Assembly: GCA_963837735.1 (NCBI GenBank)
Contig: CAWIOM010000015.1
Location: 1 to 30,964 of the forward strand
DNA: 30,964 bases
Source of the DNA: VRUE01 sp963837735
GTDB lineage: Bacteria > Actinomycetota > Thermoleophilia > Solirubrobacterales > 70-9
Direction of reading: 5' to 3'
Each line of letters starts with the position of its first letter. Position 1 is the stretch's first letter. This document shows positions 14,316-22,258 of the stretch, one piece after another. The notes below the pieces were generated by a model, which worked only from the letters and a program-made list of their open reading frames with translations, did no database searches and was not told the origin of the DNA. The translations under genes and the position numbers were made by a program.

Positions 14316-15647
14316 TTAATTTTTTTTGAAGCGGCGCCTCAGGTGGTCCAGACGGCGCCCCAGCTCAGCCTCGAAACCGCGCTCCGTCGGCTTGTAGAAA
14401 CCGGCCTCCTCGAGGCCCTCGGGGAGCAGCCGCTGGTCGCCGACGCCATCGGGCTCGTCGTGGGGGTAGCGGTAGCCGTCGCCGCGCCCAAGCTCCCCGG
14501 CGCCGGGATAGTGGGCGTCCCGCAGGTGGTCGGGGGGTGTCTTGGCGCCGTTGCGGCGGACCTCGGCGCGAGCCGCTGCGAGAGCCCTGTAGGAGGCGTT
14601 CGACTTCGGGGAGAGCGCCAGGTAGACGCAGGCCTGGGCGAGGTTGAGGGCGCACTCGGGGAGGCCGACGCGGTCGACCGCGCGGGCGGCGGCGTCGGCG
14701 ACCAGCAGCGCCTGGGGGTCGGCGTTGCCGATGTCCTCGGAGGCGAGGATGACCATGCGGCGGGCGATGAAGCGCGGGTCCTCGCCGCCCTCGAGCATCA
14801 CCGCCAGGTAATAGAGGGAGGCGTCGACGTCGGAGCCGCGCGTCGCCTTGATCCAGGCGGAGATGAAGTCGTAGTGGCGATCCCCCTGGCGATCGAAGTC
14901 GACCGCCTTGCGCTGCATCGCGTCCTCGACCACGGCGACGTCGACCGCCGCCCGGCCGGCCCGCTCGACCGCCCGCTCCAGCGCGGAGAGAGCGACCCTC
15001 GCGTCGCCGCCGGAGCGCCGGGCCAGCATCGCCAGGGCGGCCTCCTCGACCGGCGGCGCCTCGGCGAGCCCGCGCTCGGGGTCGGCGAGGGCCCGGCGCA
15101 GGAGGTCCGTCACCTGCTCGGGATCGAGGGGGCGCAGCTCGTAGACGCTGCAGCGCGAGAGCAGCGCCGAGTTGACCTCGAAGTAGGGGTTCTCCGTGGT
15201 CGCCCCGATCAGCGTCAGCAGGCCCTCCTCGACGGCCGGCAGCAGCGCGTCCTGCTGGGCCTTGTTGAAGCGGTGGATCTCGTCGAGGAAGAGGATCGTC
15301 TCCCGGCCGCTCCCCTGCCGCCGCTCGCGCGCCCTCTCGATCACCGCCTTGATCTCGGCTTTGCCCGCGTTGACGGCGGACTCCTCCTCGAAGGCGCCAT
15401 CGGCGCCGGCGGCTGCAATCCGCGCCAGCGTCGTCTTCCCCGAGCCGGGCGGCCCGTAGAGGATCGCGCTGTGCGGGTGCCCGCTCTCGATCGCGGTCCG
15501 CAGCGCCGACCCCTCTCCCAGCACATGCTCCTGCCCGACGATCTCCTCCAAGGTCCTGGGACGCATCCGAACAGCCAAAGGAGCACCTGAAGCTGAGGTG
15601 TCAGGCGAGGCGGCGTCCTCGCTCTCGAATAGCCGGTCGTCGTTCAC
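14316..15647 (-). CDS. rarA: Replication-associated recombination protein A (RarA/MgsA, AAA+ ATPase)
   Basis: A clamp-loader-like AAA+ ATPase acting at stalled replication forks. Landmarks: RMRPRTLEEIVGQEHVLGEG, Walker A YGPPGSGKTTLARI, Walker B ILFLDEIHRFNKAQQDALLP, sensor 1 TLIGATTENPYFEVNSALLS, the arginine-finger region SRCSVYELRPL, sensor 2 RRSGGDARVALSALE, then the C-terminal tetramerisation domain with DFISAWIKATRGSDVDASLY and the DHLRDAHYPGA segment. GTG at 15647 gives 443 residues, normal for the family; the frame continues upstream only through hairpin-rich non-conserved sequence. The C-terminus ends RRRFKKN on an A8 run (AAAAAAAATTAA), a possible slippage site. Divergent from the aldehyde dehydrogenase. 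Confidence 0.95.
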   Translation of the reverse strand: MNDDRLFESEDAASPDTSASGAPLAVRMRPRTLEEIVGQEHVLGEGSALRTAIESGHPHSAILYGPPGSGKTTLARIAAAGADGAFEEESAVNAGKAEIKAVIERARERRQGSGRETILFLDEIHRFNKAQQDALLPAVEEGLLTLIGATTENPYFEVNSALLSRCSVYELRPLDPEQVTDLLRRALADPERGLAEAPPVEEAALAMLARRSGGDARVALSALERAVERAGRAAVDVAVVEDAMQRKAVDFDRQGDRHYDFISAWIKATRGSDVDASLYYLAVMLEGGEDPRFIARRMVILASEDIGNADPQALLVADAAARAVDRVGLPECALNLAQACVYLALSPKSNASYRALAAARAEVRRNGAKTPPDHLRDAHYPGAGELGRGDGYRYPHDEPDGVGDQRLLPEGLEEAGFYKPTERGFEAELGRRLDHLRRRFKKN

Positions 15648-15715
15648 TGAGGCTGAGTATGAGGGTCCGGGGCGAGGTCCCGGCGGTCCTCCCCCGGCAC
15701 CGCGGAGTGATTCTT

Positions 15716-15788
15716 GCGGGGGCGCAGCCCCCGCTCCAACTCGTAGGCCGCCGCCAGGCGGCCGTTGGGACCGACGGGGCCTTGCCCC
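15716..15788. repeat. Three consecutive GC hairpins between rarA and the aldehyde dehydrogenase
   Basis: GCGGGGGC/GCCCCCGC (15716-15723/15727-15734), GGCCGCC/GGCGGCC (15746-15752/15757-15763) and GGGGC/GCCCC (15776-15780/15784-15788) follow one another in the 175-bp divergent gap. No gene is apparent there. They may be regulatory structures or simply GC-rich spacer. Confidence 0.4.
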
Positions 15789-15822
15789 GGGCCCTCCCTC
15801 CACCCGGCGTAGGATGGACCCC

Positions 15823-17415
15823 ATGGCCACTACAGAGACACGCCCCGCCGCATCCACCCTCGAGAGTTTCAACCCCGCCACCGGCGAGCTGGTCGGCTCG
15901 GTCGCGACGATCACGCCCGAGCAGGTCCAGGGCGTCGTCGACGACGTCGCCCGGATCCAGCCGGCCTGGGCGGAACTGTCGCTCGCCGACCGCGCCCGCT
16001 ACATGCGGCGCGCCGCCGACGCGCTGCTCGACGACATCGACCAGATCGCCGAGCTGCTCGTCAACGAGCAGGGCAAGCCGCGGGTCGAGGCCTACACGAT
16101 GGAGCTGCTGCCGACGGTCGACGCCCTCCACTGGTGCGCCAAGCAGGGCCCGAAGATCCTCGCCGACGAGAAGGTGCGGATGTCGCAGGCCTTCCTGGCG
16201 ACGAAGAAAAGCCGCTTCACCTACGAGCCGATCGGCGTCGTCGGCGTGATCGCGCCCTGGAACTACCCCTGGTCGATCCCCTTCGGCGAGGTTGCGATCG
16301 CGCTGATGGCCGGCAACGGCGTCGTGCTCAAGCCGGCCAGCCTGACCCCGCTGCTCGGCGAGGCGATCCGCCGCGTCTTCGAGAAGGGCGGTCTGCCCGA
16401 GGGCCTGATCCGCGTCGTCCACGGCGGCGGCGCGGTCGGCGACGCGCTCGCCCGCTCGAGCGTCGGCAAGGTCTTCTTCACCGGCTCGGTCGAGGTCGGC
16501 CGCAAGGTCGGCACGGTCTGCGCGGAGCGCCTCAAGGGCTCGGTGCTCGAGCTCGGCGGCAAGGACCCGATGATCGTCTGCGCCGACGCCGACATCGACA
16601 ACGCGATCTCGGGCGCCGTCTGGGGCGGCTTCGCCAACGCCGGCCAGACCTGCTCGGGGATCGAGCGCGTCTACGTCGATCGCGCGGTCGCCGACCGCTT
16701 CGTCGCCGGCGTCGCGGCGGAGACCGAGAAGCTGCGCCTCGGCGACCCGATCCAGTGGGACACCGAAATCGGGCCGATGACCTCGGACTCGCAGTACGAG
16801 ATAGTCGTCGAGCTGATCGAGGACGCGGTCAGGAGCGGCGCGACAAAGCTCTGCGGCGGGCCGACCCAGGTTCCCGGCCTACCGGGAAAGTTCGTCGCCC
16901 CGACGGTGCTCACCGGGGTGACCCAGGAGATGCGGATCATGAAGGAGGAGGTCTTCGGGCCGGTGCTGCCGATCGTCGTCGTCGACGGCGAGCAGCAGGC
17001 GATCGAGTTCGCCAACGACTCGGAGTTCGGGCTCGGGGCCTCGGTCTGGACCAAGGACCGCCAGAAGGGCGAGCGGATCGCGCGGCGGATCGAGTCGGGG
17101 ATGGTCTGGGTCAACGACCACTCCTTCAGCCACGGCGCCTGCCAGTGCGCCTGGGGCGGCGTCAAGGACTCCGGCGTCGGCCGCTCGCACTCGAAATTCG
17201 GCTTCTATGAGTGCGTCAACGTGAAGATGAACTCGTGGGAGCCGGGGCTGACCCGGGACTTCTGGTGGCACCCCTACGACGCCACCCTCGGCGAGGCGGT
17301 CCGAGCCTCGGCGAAACTGCTCTACGGCAAGGGCGCGGAGCGCACCAGGGCCCTGCGCGAGGGCGCCGGGCCGCTGCTCAAGGTCGGCCGGCGCACCCTC
17401 CGCAAGCGGCGCTGA
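15823..17415 (+). CDS. Aldehyde dehydrogenase family protein (succinate-semialdehyde dehydrogenase-like)
   Basis: A 530-residue NAD(P)-dependent aldehyde dehydrogenase. Motifs: GVVGVIAPWNYPWSIPFGEV (Rossmann/active-site Asn), NGVVLKPASLTPLLGEAIRR, FFTGSVEVGRKV, catalytic Glu in VLELGGKDPMIV, nucleophilic Cys in NAGQTCSGIERVYVDRA, KEEVFGPVLPIV and WGGVKDSGVGRSHSKFGFYE. It extends about 50 residues past the usual end, to a basic RRTLRKRR tail, a shape I associate with the GabD2-like long-chain actinobacterial group. ATG at 15823 is chosen over 15814 because AGGATGG (15811-15817) is a fitting ribosome site. It is not the same subtype as the enzyme at 3146-4507. The natural aldehyde is unknown. 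Followed by a hairpin and a 46-bp palindrome before ccmA. Confidence 0.92.
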   Translation: MATTETRPAASTLESFNPATGELVGSVATITPEQVQGVVDDVARIQPAWAELSLADRARYMRRAADALLDDIDQIAELLVNEQGKPRVEAYTMELLPTVDALHWCAKQGPKILADEKVRMSQAFLATKKSRFTYEPIGVVGVIAPWNYPWSIPFGEVAIALMAGNGVVLKPASLTPLLGEAIRRVFEKGGLPEGLIRVVHGGGAVGDALARSSVGKVFFTGSVEVGRKVGTVCAERLKGSVLELGGKDPMIVCADADIDNAISGAVWGGFANAGQTCSGIERVYVDRAVADRFVAGVAAETEKLRLGDPIQWDTEIGPMTSDSQYEIVVELIEDAVRSGATKLCGGPTQVPGLPGKFVAPTVLTGVTQEMRIMKEEVFGPVLPIVVVDGEQQAIEFANDSEFGLGASVWTKDRQKGERIARRIESGMVWVNDHSFSHGACQCAWGGVKDSGVGRSHSKFGFYECVNVKMNSWEPGLTRDFWWHPYDATLGEAVRASAKLLYGKGAERTRALREGAGPLLKVGRRTLRKRR

Positions 17416-17422
17416 GCCGAGT

Positions 17423-17438
17423 GGGGACGAGCGTCCCC
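17423..17438 (+). terminator. Hairpin after the aldehyde dehydrogenase gene
   Basis: GGGGACG (17423-17429) and CGTCCCC (17432-17438) with a 2-base loop begin eight bases after the stop and are followed by C residues, not a U-tract. Candidate terminator. Confidence 0.35.
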
Positions 17439-17449
17439 CCCAACTGAAG

Positions 17450-17495
17450 CGAGTGATGCATTGTGGGGTCCATGGACCCCACAATGCATCACTCG
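17450..17495. repeat. 46-bp perfect palindrome upstream of ccmA
   Basis: The left half begins CGAGTGATGCATTGTGGGG and the sequence is its own reverse complement over all 46 bases (centre TCCATGGA), with no spacer. It ends 14 bases before the ccmA GTG and starts 34 bases after the aldehyde dehydrogenase stop. As RNA it would form a roughly 21-bp stem with a tiny loop, abutting the ccmA translation start. Confidence 0.9.
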
Positions 17496-17509
17496 GCGAG
17501 AATCGGGGC

Positions 17510-18151
17510 GTGAAGGCGATTGAGCTCGAGGGGTTGCGCCGCGCTTACGGCGAACGTTTGGCGCTCGCCGGCGTTTCGCTGCAACTCGACAGCGGCGAAT
17601 CGCTCGTCGTGCTGGGCCAGAACGGGTCGGGCAAGACGACGCTCCTGCGCGTTCTCGCCACCCTCCTGCGGCCGAGCGGCGGCGCCGCCCGCGTGCTTGG
17701 CTGCGAGCTGCCGGACGAGGCCTGGAAGCTGCGCGGGCGGATCGGCTACCTCGGCCACGAGCCGCTCCTCTACCGCGACCTCAGCGGTCGCGAGAACCTC
17801 GCCTTCCAGGCACGGCTGCAGGGGATCGACGGGGCGGCGGCGGGGCGGCGGATCGAGGAGCTGCTCGAAGCCGTCGGCCTCGCCCATCGCGCCGACGAAC
17901 GGGTCGGCGAGCTCTCCGCCGGGATGCGCCAGCGGCTGGCGATCTGCCGCTGCGTCCTGCACCGGCCCGAGCTGCTGCTGCTCGATGAGCCCGACTCCAA
18001 CCTCGACGCCGAGAGCCGCGAGCTCGCGCGCTCGCTGATCGGGCCCGGAGCCGGGCACACCCGTGTCATCGTCACCCACGATCCCGACCGCTACGCCGCC
18101 GAGGCCGACCGCGTCCTGCGGCTGGCGATCGGCGAGCAGGCGACGGCATGA
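17510..18151 (+). CDS. ccmA: Haem exporter ABC ATPase CcmA
   Basis: ATPase of the CcmABCD complex, which drives release of holo-CcmE in cytochrome c maturation System I. 213 residues. Walker A LGQNGSGKTTLLRVLATLL, the Q-loop region GYLGHEPLLYRDLSGRENLAF, signature VGELSAGMRQRLAICRCVLH, Walker B ELLLLDEPDSNLD and the switch His VIVTHDPDRYAAEA are all present. The short N-terminus (MKAIELEGLRRAYGERLALA) and lack of a C-terminal extension fit CcmA. GTG at 17510 is preferred to the GTG at 17453, which would put the palindrome inside the protein. Its stop overlaps ccmB by four bases (ATGA), so the two are co-translated. A generic ABC ATPase would be the alternative, but the ccmB and ccmC neighbours settle it. 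Confidence 0.92.
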   Translation: MKAIELEGLRRAYGERLALAGVSLQLDSGESLVVLGQNGSGKTTLLRVLATLLRPSGGAARVLGCELPDEAWKLRGRIGYLGHEPLLYRDLSGRENLAFQARLQGIDGAAAGRRIEELLEAVGLAHRADERVGELSAGMRQRLAICRCVLHRPELLLLDEPDSNLDAESRELARSLIGPGAGHTRVIVTHDPDRYAAEADRVLRLAIGEQATA

Positions 18152-18828
18152 CCTCCTCCGCCTCCGCCTTCAGGGCGATCCTCGCCAAGGACCTGCGCGC
18201 CGAGCTGCGCACGCTGCAGTCGCTGCCGGCGATGGCCCTCTTCGCGGTCACGACCTTCGTCATCTTCCGCTTCGGCCTCGACCGCACGAGCCTCTCGGGC
18301 AGCCTCGCCGCCGGCGTCCTCTGGTCGACGCTGCTGTTCGCCGCCGTGCTCGGCGTCAACCGCCTCTTCGTCGCCGAGCGCGAGGAGGGCGGCTTCGACG
18401 CGATCCGGCTCGCCCCGATCGACCGCACCGTGCTCTTCGCCGCCAAGGCCGCCGCGCTGCTCGTCTACCTGTTGGCGCTGGAGGCGATCGCGGTGCCCGT
18501 CTTCGCGCTCTTCTTCCTCGGGTCCGCCGCCGGCCTCGGGCCGCTCCTCCCCGTCCTCGTCCTCGCCGACCTCGGCCTCGCCGCGACCGGGACGCTGATC
18601 TCGTCGATGGCGGTGAATTCCCGCGCCCGCGATCTCCTCGTTCCCCTCGTCCTCCTTCCCCTGGTCGTGCCGCTGATGATCGCCGCCACCGGCGCCACCG
18701 AGCCACTGCTGGCCGTGGGCGGTCCCGGTTACCACCGCTTCGGAACCTGGCTGGCGGTGCTGGGCCTATACGATTTGATCTTCCTCCTGGTCGGATACGC
18801 GGTCTTCGACTTCCTCCTGGAGGACTGA
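18148..18828 (+). CDS. ccmB: Haem exporter permease CcmB
   Basis: Membrane permease partner of CcmA. 226 residues with about six hydrophobic helices: LPAMALFAVTTFVIFRFGL, GVLWSTLLFAAVLGVNRLF, AAALLVYLLALEAIAVPVFA, LLPVLVLADLGLAATGTLIS, LLVPLVLLPLVVPLMIAATG and LAVLGLYDLIFLLVGYAVFD. The N-terminal AILAKDLRAELRTLQSLPAM and the loop REEGGFDAIRLAPIDRTVLF are the conserved CcmB features. GTLISSMAVNSRARDLLVPL is also typical. Four-base overlap with ccmA; 33 bases to ccmC. Confidence 0.93.
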   Translation: MTSSASAFRAILAKDLRAELRTLQSLPAMALFAVTTFVIFRFGLDRTSLSGSLAAGVLWSTLLFAAVLGVNRLFVAEREEGGFDAIRLAPIDRTVLFAAKAAALLVYLLALEAIAVPVFALFFLGSAAGLGPLLPVLVLADLGLAATGTLISSMAVNSRARDLLVPLVLLPLVVPLMIAATGATEPLLAVGGPGYHRFGTWLAVLGLYDLIFLLVGYAVFDFLLED

Positions 18829-18861
18829 CCCCGCACCGGCGCTCCCGATCGCGCAGAACCC

Positions 18862-19584
18862 ATGTACGGAAAAGGCCTGAGAACCCTCTCGACAGCGACC
18901 GTGGCGGCGATCGCCGCCTCCTTCTCGCTCGTCTTCTTCTACGCGCCGCTCGACGCCGACCAGGGCTTCATCCAGAAGATCTTCTACCTGCACGTGCCGC
19001 TGGCGATCACGGCGCTGGTCGGCTTCATCGTCGGCGGGGCCTTCGCGATCGCCCACCTGCGCACCGGCAACCGCAAGTGGGACGCCTACTCCTACGTCTC
19101 GATCCACATGTCGGTGATCTTCGGGGTCGCCGTGCTGATCACCGGCTCGATCTGGGCGAAGGCCTCCTGGGGGCACTGGTGGGTCTGGGACGAGCCGACC
19201 CTGGTCAGCTTCCTGATCGTCTTCCTCATGTACGCGACCTACTACCCCTTCCGCTACGCGATCGAGGACCCCGAGCGCCAGGCGCGCTACGCCTCGGTCT
19301 TCGCGATCACCGCCGGCGCCTTCGTGCCGCTCAACTTCATGGCGGTGCGGATGGCCCAGAGCCTCGTCCACCCGCGGACCTTCGGCACCGCGAACGGCGG
19401 CCTGCCGGGCTCGATGATGTTCACCTTCCTCGTCAGCCTCGCGGCGATCGCCCTGCTCTGGGTGACCCTGGTCAAGTTCGAGCTGACCGCGAAGAGCGCC
19501 AGGGGCCAGGTCAAGCGCCTGCGCCGGGCGATCGAGGCACCGCCCTCGGGCGGCGCCTCGCGGATCGCCCCGGAGGTGAGCTAG
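18862..19584 (+). CDS. ccmC: Cytochrome c maturation haem-handling protein CcmC
   Basis: CcmC presents haem to CcmE on the outer face of the membrane. 240 residues, about six helices. The tryptophan-rich WWD motif is present as WGHWWVWDEPTLVSFL, flanked by candidate haem-ligand histidines in KIFYLHVPLAITALVG and MAQSLVHPRTFGTANGG. The pattern YSYVSIHMSVIFGVAVLITG before the motif fits CcmC/CcsA. Size and the ccmAB neighbours favour CcmC over the larger CcsA. The C-terminus carries a charged cytoplasmic tail. Its stop codon is followed directly by the ccmD-like GTG with GGAGGTGA (19574-19581) inside the last codons as its ribosome site. Confidence 0.92.
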   Translation: MYGKGLRTLSTATVAAIAASFSLVFFYAPLDADQGFIQKIFYLHVPLAITALVGFIVGGAFAIAHLRTGNRKWDAYSYVSIHMSVIFGVAVLITGSIWAKASWGHWWVWDEPTLVSFLIVFLMYATYYPFRYAIEDPERQARYASVFAITAGAFVPLNFMAVRMAQSLVHPRTFGTANGGLPGSMMFTFLVSLAAIALLWVTLVKFELTAKSARGQVKRLRRAIEAPPSGGASRIAPEVS

Positions 19585-19905
19585 GTGCTCGGGCTGCTGC
19601 CGGTGGCGGCGCCCGCCCTGCCGCTCGACGAGGCCGGCAAGTACGTCGCCGGCGCCTACATCGTCTTCCTCGTCCTGCTCGTCATCTACCTGGCGATCGT
19701 CGCGACGAGAGTGCAGCGGATCGAGCGCGAACTCAAAGAGCTCGCAGGGTTCGCGGAGACGCGGCAGCCACCCGGCACGCCCGGACGCGAAGCGGAGGAC
19801 GTGCCGGTTGATATGCGAGACTCGGCCTGCGACCGGCTCCGATCGCAATCTGACTCCTTCGGAGGCGGTCGGAGGCCGGCTGGCGGGGAGGCCGGCGATG
19901 TCTGA
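19585..19905 (+). CDS. ccmD: CcmD-like single-span membrane protein
   Basis: A small membrane protein with one helix (YVAGAYIVFLVLLVIYLAIV) followed by a basic/amphipathic stretch (ATRVQRIERELKELAGFAE), the layout of CcmD, the accessory subunit of CcmABC. At 106 residues it is longer than usual because of a hydrophilic Pro/Gly/Arg-rich extension of about 45 residues that runs up to hemA. GTG at 19585 abuts the ccmC TAG. The stop (19903-19905) overlaps the hemA ATG by eight bases (ATGTCTGA), coupling haem export to haem synthesis at the translational level. The family assignment rests on topology and position, as CcmD sequences are poorly conserved. Confidence 0.75.
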   Translation: MLGLLPVAAPALPLDEAGKYVAGAYIVFLVLLVIYLAIVATRVQRIERELKELAGFAETRQPPGTPGREAEDVPVDMRDSACDRLRSQSDSFGGGRRPAGGEAGDV

Positions 19906-21241
19906 GCTCCTGGCCCTCGGGGTCTCCCACAAGACGGCGCCTCTCGACCTGCGCGAGCGGCTCTCGCTGACCGAGGGCAGCGCCGTCGGCGCCCTGCGCG
20001 AGCTGACCTCCTCGGAGGGGATCCACGAGGCGGCGGCGATCTCGACCTGCAACCGCACCGAGCTCTACCTGGTCGTCTCCGACACGGTCGAAGCAGAGTC
20101 GACGGCTCTGGGCGTCCTCACCCGGCAGGCGGAGATTCCACCGACCGAGCTGCTCGGCCACCTCTACTCGCGGCGCGGCGGCGAGGCCGCCGACCACCTC
20201 TTCCGGGTCACCGCCGGCCTCGACTCGATGATCGTCGGCGAGGCCGAGATCCAGGGCCAGGTGAAGCGCGCCTACGAGCTGGCCCTGGTCGAGGGCGGCA
20301 CCGGGCCGATCCTCAACCGGCTCTTCCGTGGCGCCCTCGCCGCCGGCGGCCGGGTCCGCGAGGAGACCCGGATCGGCGAGAAGGGGCTCTCGATCCCCTC
20401 GGTCGCGGTCGAGCTGGCACGGCGCACGCACGGCGACCTCGGTGAGCGCAGCGTGCTGGTCGTCGGTGCCGGCGAGACCGCCGAGCTCGTCGCCCGGGCG
20501 CTGGTCGCCCGCGGCGTCGCCTCGGTCTTCGTCGCCAACCGCCACTACGACCGCGCGATCGGCCTCGCCCAGCGCTTCGACGGCGAGGCGGTCCGCTTCG
20601 AGGAGCTGCCCGCCCAGCTCGAGCAGGCCGACATCGTCGTCACCGCGACCAACTCCCCCCACCACATCGTCGAGCGCGACGACCTCGCCCAGGTGATGGA
20701 GACCCGCGAGGGGAGGCCGCTGCTGCTCGTCGACATCGCCGTGCCGCGAGACATCGAGCCCGCCTGCCGCGAACTGGCGGGGGTCAGCCTCCACGACCTC
20801 GACGACGTCCAGCAGATCGCCGAGCGCAATGCCAGCGGCCGCGAGGCGGAGGCCCGGCGGGCGGAGCCGATCCTGGCGGCGGAGCTGGACCGCTTCGAGC
20901 GCTGGCACGCCTCGCTGGAGGTGGTGCCGACGATCGCCTCGCTGCGCGGACGCGGCGATGAGATCGCGCGCCGGGTGCTCGCCGAGAACGAGGATCGTTG
21001 GGAGAGCCTCTCCGATGCCGACCGCGAACGGCTGGCGACGATGGCGAAGGCGATCGTCTCCCGCCTGCTGCACGAGCCGACCGTGAAAATGAAGCGCGCG
21101 GTCGGAGGCGATGAGGCCTACCTCTACGTCAGTGCCCTGCGCGAGCTCTTCGGGCTGGACGCCGAGACCGAGCCGGAGAGCGATGAAACGGGCAAAGTGA
21201 CTGAGTTGCGGAGAGCCGATCCCGGCAGGGGTTCCGCTTAA
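19898..21241 (+). CDS. hemA: Glutamyl-tRNA reductase
   Basis: Reduces glutamyl-tRNA(Glu) to glutamate-1-semialdehyde, the first committed step of C5-pathway tetrapyrrole synthesis. The N-terminal catalytic domain begins LLALGVSHKTAPLDLRERL and contains the nucleophilic Cys in ISTCNRTELYLV. The hinge GLDSMIVGEAEIQGQVKRAY, the NADPH-binding motif VLVVGAGETAELVARALVA, VANRHYDRAIGLAQRF and the C-terminal dimerisation helix (AIVSRLLHEPTVKMKR) are all present. ATG at 19898 has a strong ribosome site GGGGAGG (19885-19891) six bases upstream; an upstream extension in frame would lie inside ccmD. 447 residues, normal. The last 25 residues are hydrophilic. Confidence 0.96.
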   Translation: MSELLALGVSHKTAPLDLRERLSLTEGSAVGALRELTSSEGIHEAAAISTCNRTELYLVVSDTVEAESTALGVLTRQAEIPPTELLGHLYSRRGGEAADHLFRVTAGLDSMIVGEAEIQGQVKRAYELALVEGGTGPILNRLFRGALAAGGRVREETRIGEKGLSIPSVAVELARRTHGDLGERSVLVVGAGETAELVARALVARGVASVFVANRHYDRAIGLAQRFDGEAVRFEELPAQLEQADIVVTATNSPHHIVERDDLAQVMETREGRPLLLVDIAVPRDIEPACRELAGVSLHDLDDVQQIAERNASGREAEARRAEPILAAELDRFERWHASLEVVPTIASLRGRGDEIARRVLAENEDRWESLSDADRERLATMAKAIVSRLLHEPTVKMKRAVGGDEAYLYVSALRELFGLDAETEPESDETGKVTELRRADPGRGSA

Positions 21242-21327
21242 CGCAGGGCGGTCCGTTTCGGGCGGGATTCCGCTTAACTTTTTCGAGTGACGTCCCTGCT
21301 GCCGACGATCGTAGGCGGCGAAAAAGT
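21232..21327. repeat. hemA-hemC gap: 11-bp direct repeat and 9-bp inverted repeat
   Basis: TTCCGCTTAAC occurs at 21232-21242 (covering the hemA stop) and again at 21268-21278. Overlapping the second copy, ACTTTTTCG (21277-21285) pairs with CGAAAAAGT (21319-21327). The 143-bp gap shows no gene. It may be a terminator/attenuator or a small local duplication. Confidence 0.5.
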
Positions 21328-21384
21328 ACAAGACGCTCCACCCCGCCCGAATCGTCTCCCGAAGGCGCTGCGCCGATCTCACGA

Positions 21385-22258
21385 ATGATCCGAATCGCCA
21401 CACGTAGGCAGCGCACTGGCGCTGGCGCAGGCGAAGCAGGTGGCGGAGATGTTGGGCGGGGGCGAGCTGGTCGAGGTCTCCTCCGACGGTGAGCCGGGCG
21501 ACAAGGCGCGCTTCGTGCGCGGGGTCGAGCGGGCGCTGCTCGACGGCGAGGCGGAGGTCGGGGTGCACTCGGCCAAGGACCTGCCGGCGGAGGTCCCCGA
21601 GGGGCTGGCGATCGCCGCCGTGCCGCCGCGTGAGGACGCCGCCGACGTCTGGATCGGGGCCGCCGCCTCCCTTGACGACGTCGCCGAGGGGGCGCGGGTG
21701 GGGACAGCCAGCCTGCGCCGTCGCTCCCAGCTCCTGGCGGCGCGGCCCGACCTGCGGGTGGGCGAGCTGCACGGCAATGTCGACACCCGGCTGCGCAAGC
21801 TGGCGGAGGGCGACCTCGACGCGATCGTGCTCGCGGCCGCCGGGCTGCGGCGCCTGGGGCGCGAGGGCGAGGCGGCCTTCGCGATCCCCGCCGAGACGAT
21901 GACCCCATGCGCCGGCCAGGGGGCGCTGGTCCTGCAAACCCGGGCCGGCGACGAGGCGGCCGAAGGCGCCGTCGCCGTCGCCGGCGAGGAGACCGCGCTG
22001 CTCGAGCTGACCGCCGAGCGCGCCGTCGTCGCCCTGTTGGATGCGACCTGCGCCTCGCCGATCGGGGTCCACGCCAGCGTCGATGGAGAGCGGGTCGCGA
22101 TCGAGGCCTACGTCGGCCTGCCCGACGGCAGCGAGTGGATCCGGGACCGGGTCGAGGGAGACTCGGCCGAGCCCGCGCTCACCGGAGCGATGCTCGCCGA
22201 GCGCCTGCTCGGCGCCGGCGCCCGCGAGATCCTCGACCGCGCCGAGGCGACGGCGTGA
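21385..22258 (+). CDS. hemC: Hydroxymethylbilane synthase (porphobilinogen deaminase), interrupted by a one-base insertion
   Basis: Polymerises four porphobilinogens into hydroxymethylbilane using a dipyrromethane cofactor. The start MIRIATR is at 21385 and the family-invariant sequence then resumes in the next frame as GSALALAQAKQVAEML. Removing the A at 21406 (CACACGT A GGCAGC) restores IATRGSALALAQAK exactly. Further motifs: VGVHSAKDLPAEVPEGL, GTASLRRRSQLLAARPDL, GELHGNVDTRLRKLAEG, PCAGQGALVLQTR and the cofactor-attachment Cys in LLDATCASPIGVH. About 290 residues after correction, slightly short because of a compact loop near VEVSSDGEPGDKARF. The gene is normally essential in a haem maker, so the insertion is probably a sequencing error. 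The stop overlaps the next GTG (GTGA). Confidence 0.92.

Noticed and set aside
15648..15914. Upstream extension of RarA to an ATG at 15914
   Set aside because: The added residues are antisense to the divergent aldehyde dehydrogenase and to hairpins, and unlike any RarA N-terminus; GTG 15647 gives a normal length.
17450..17495. Palindrome as the end of an insertion sequence
   Set aside because: No transposase or target duplication nearby, and both halves are adjacent rather than flanking an element.
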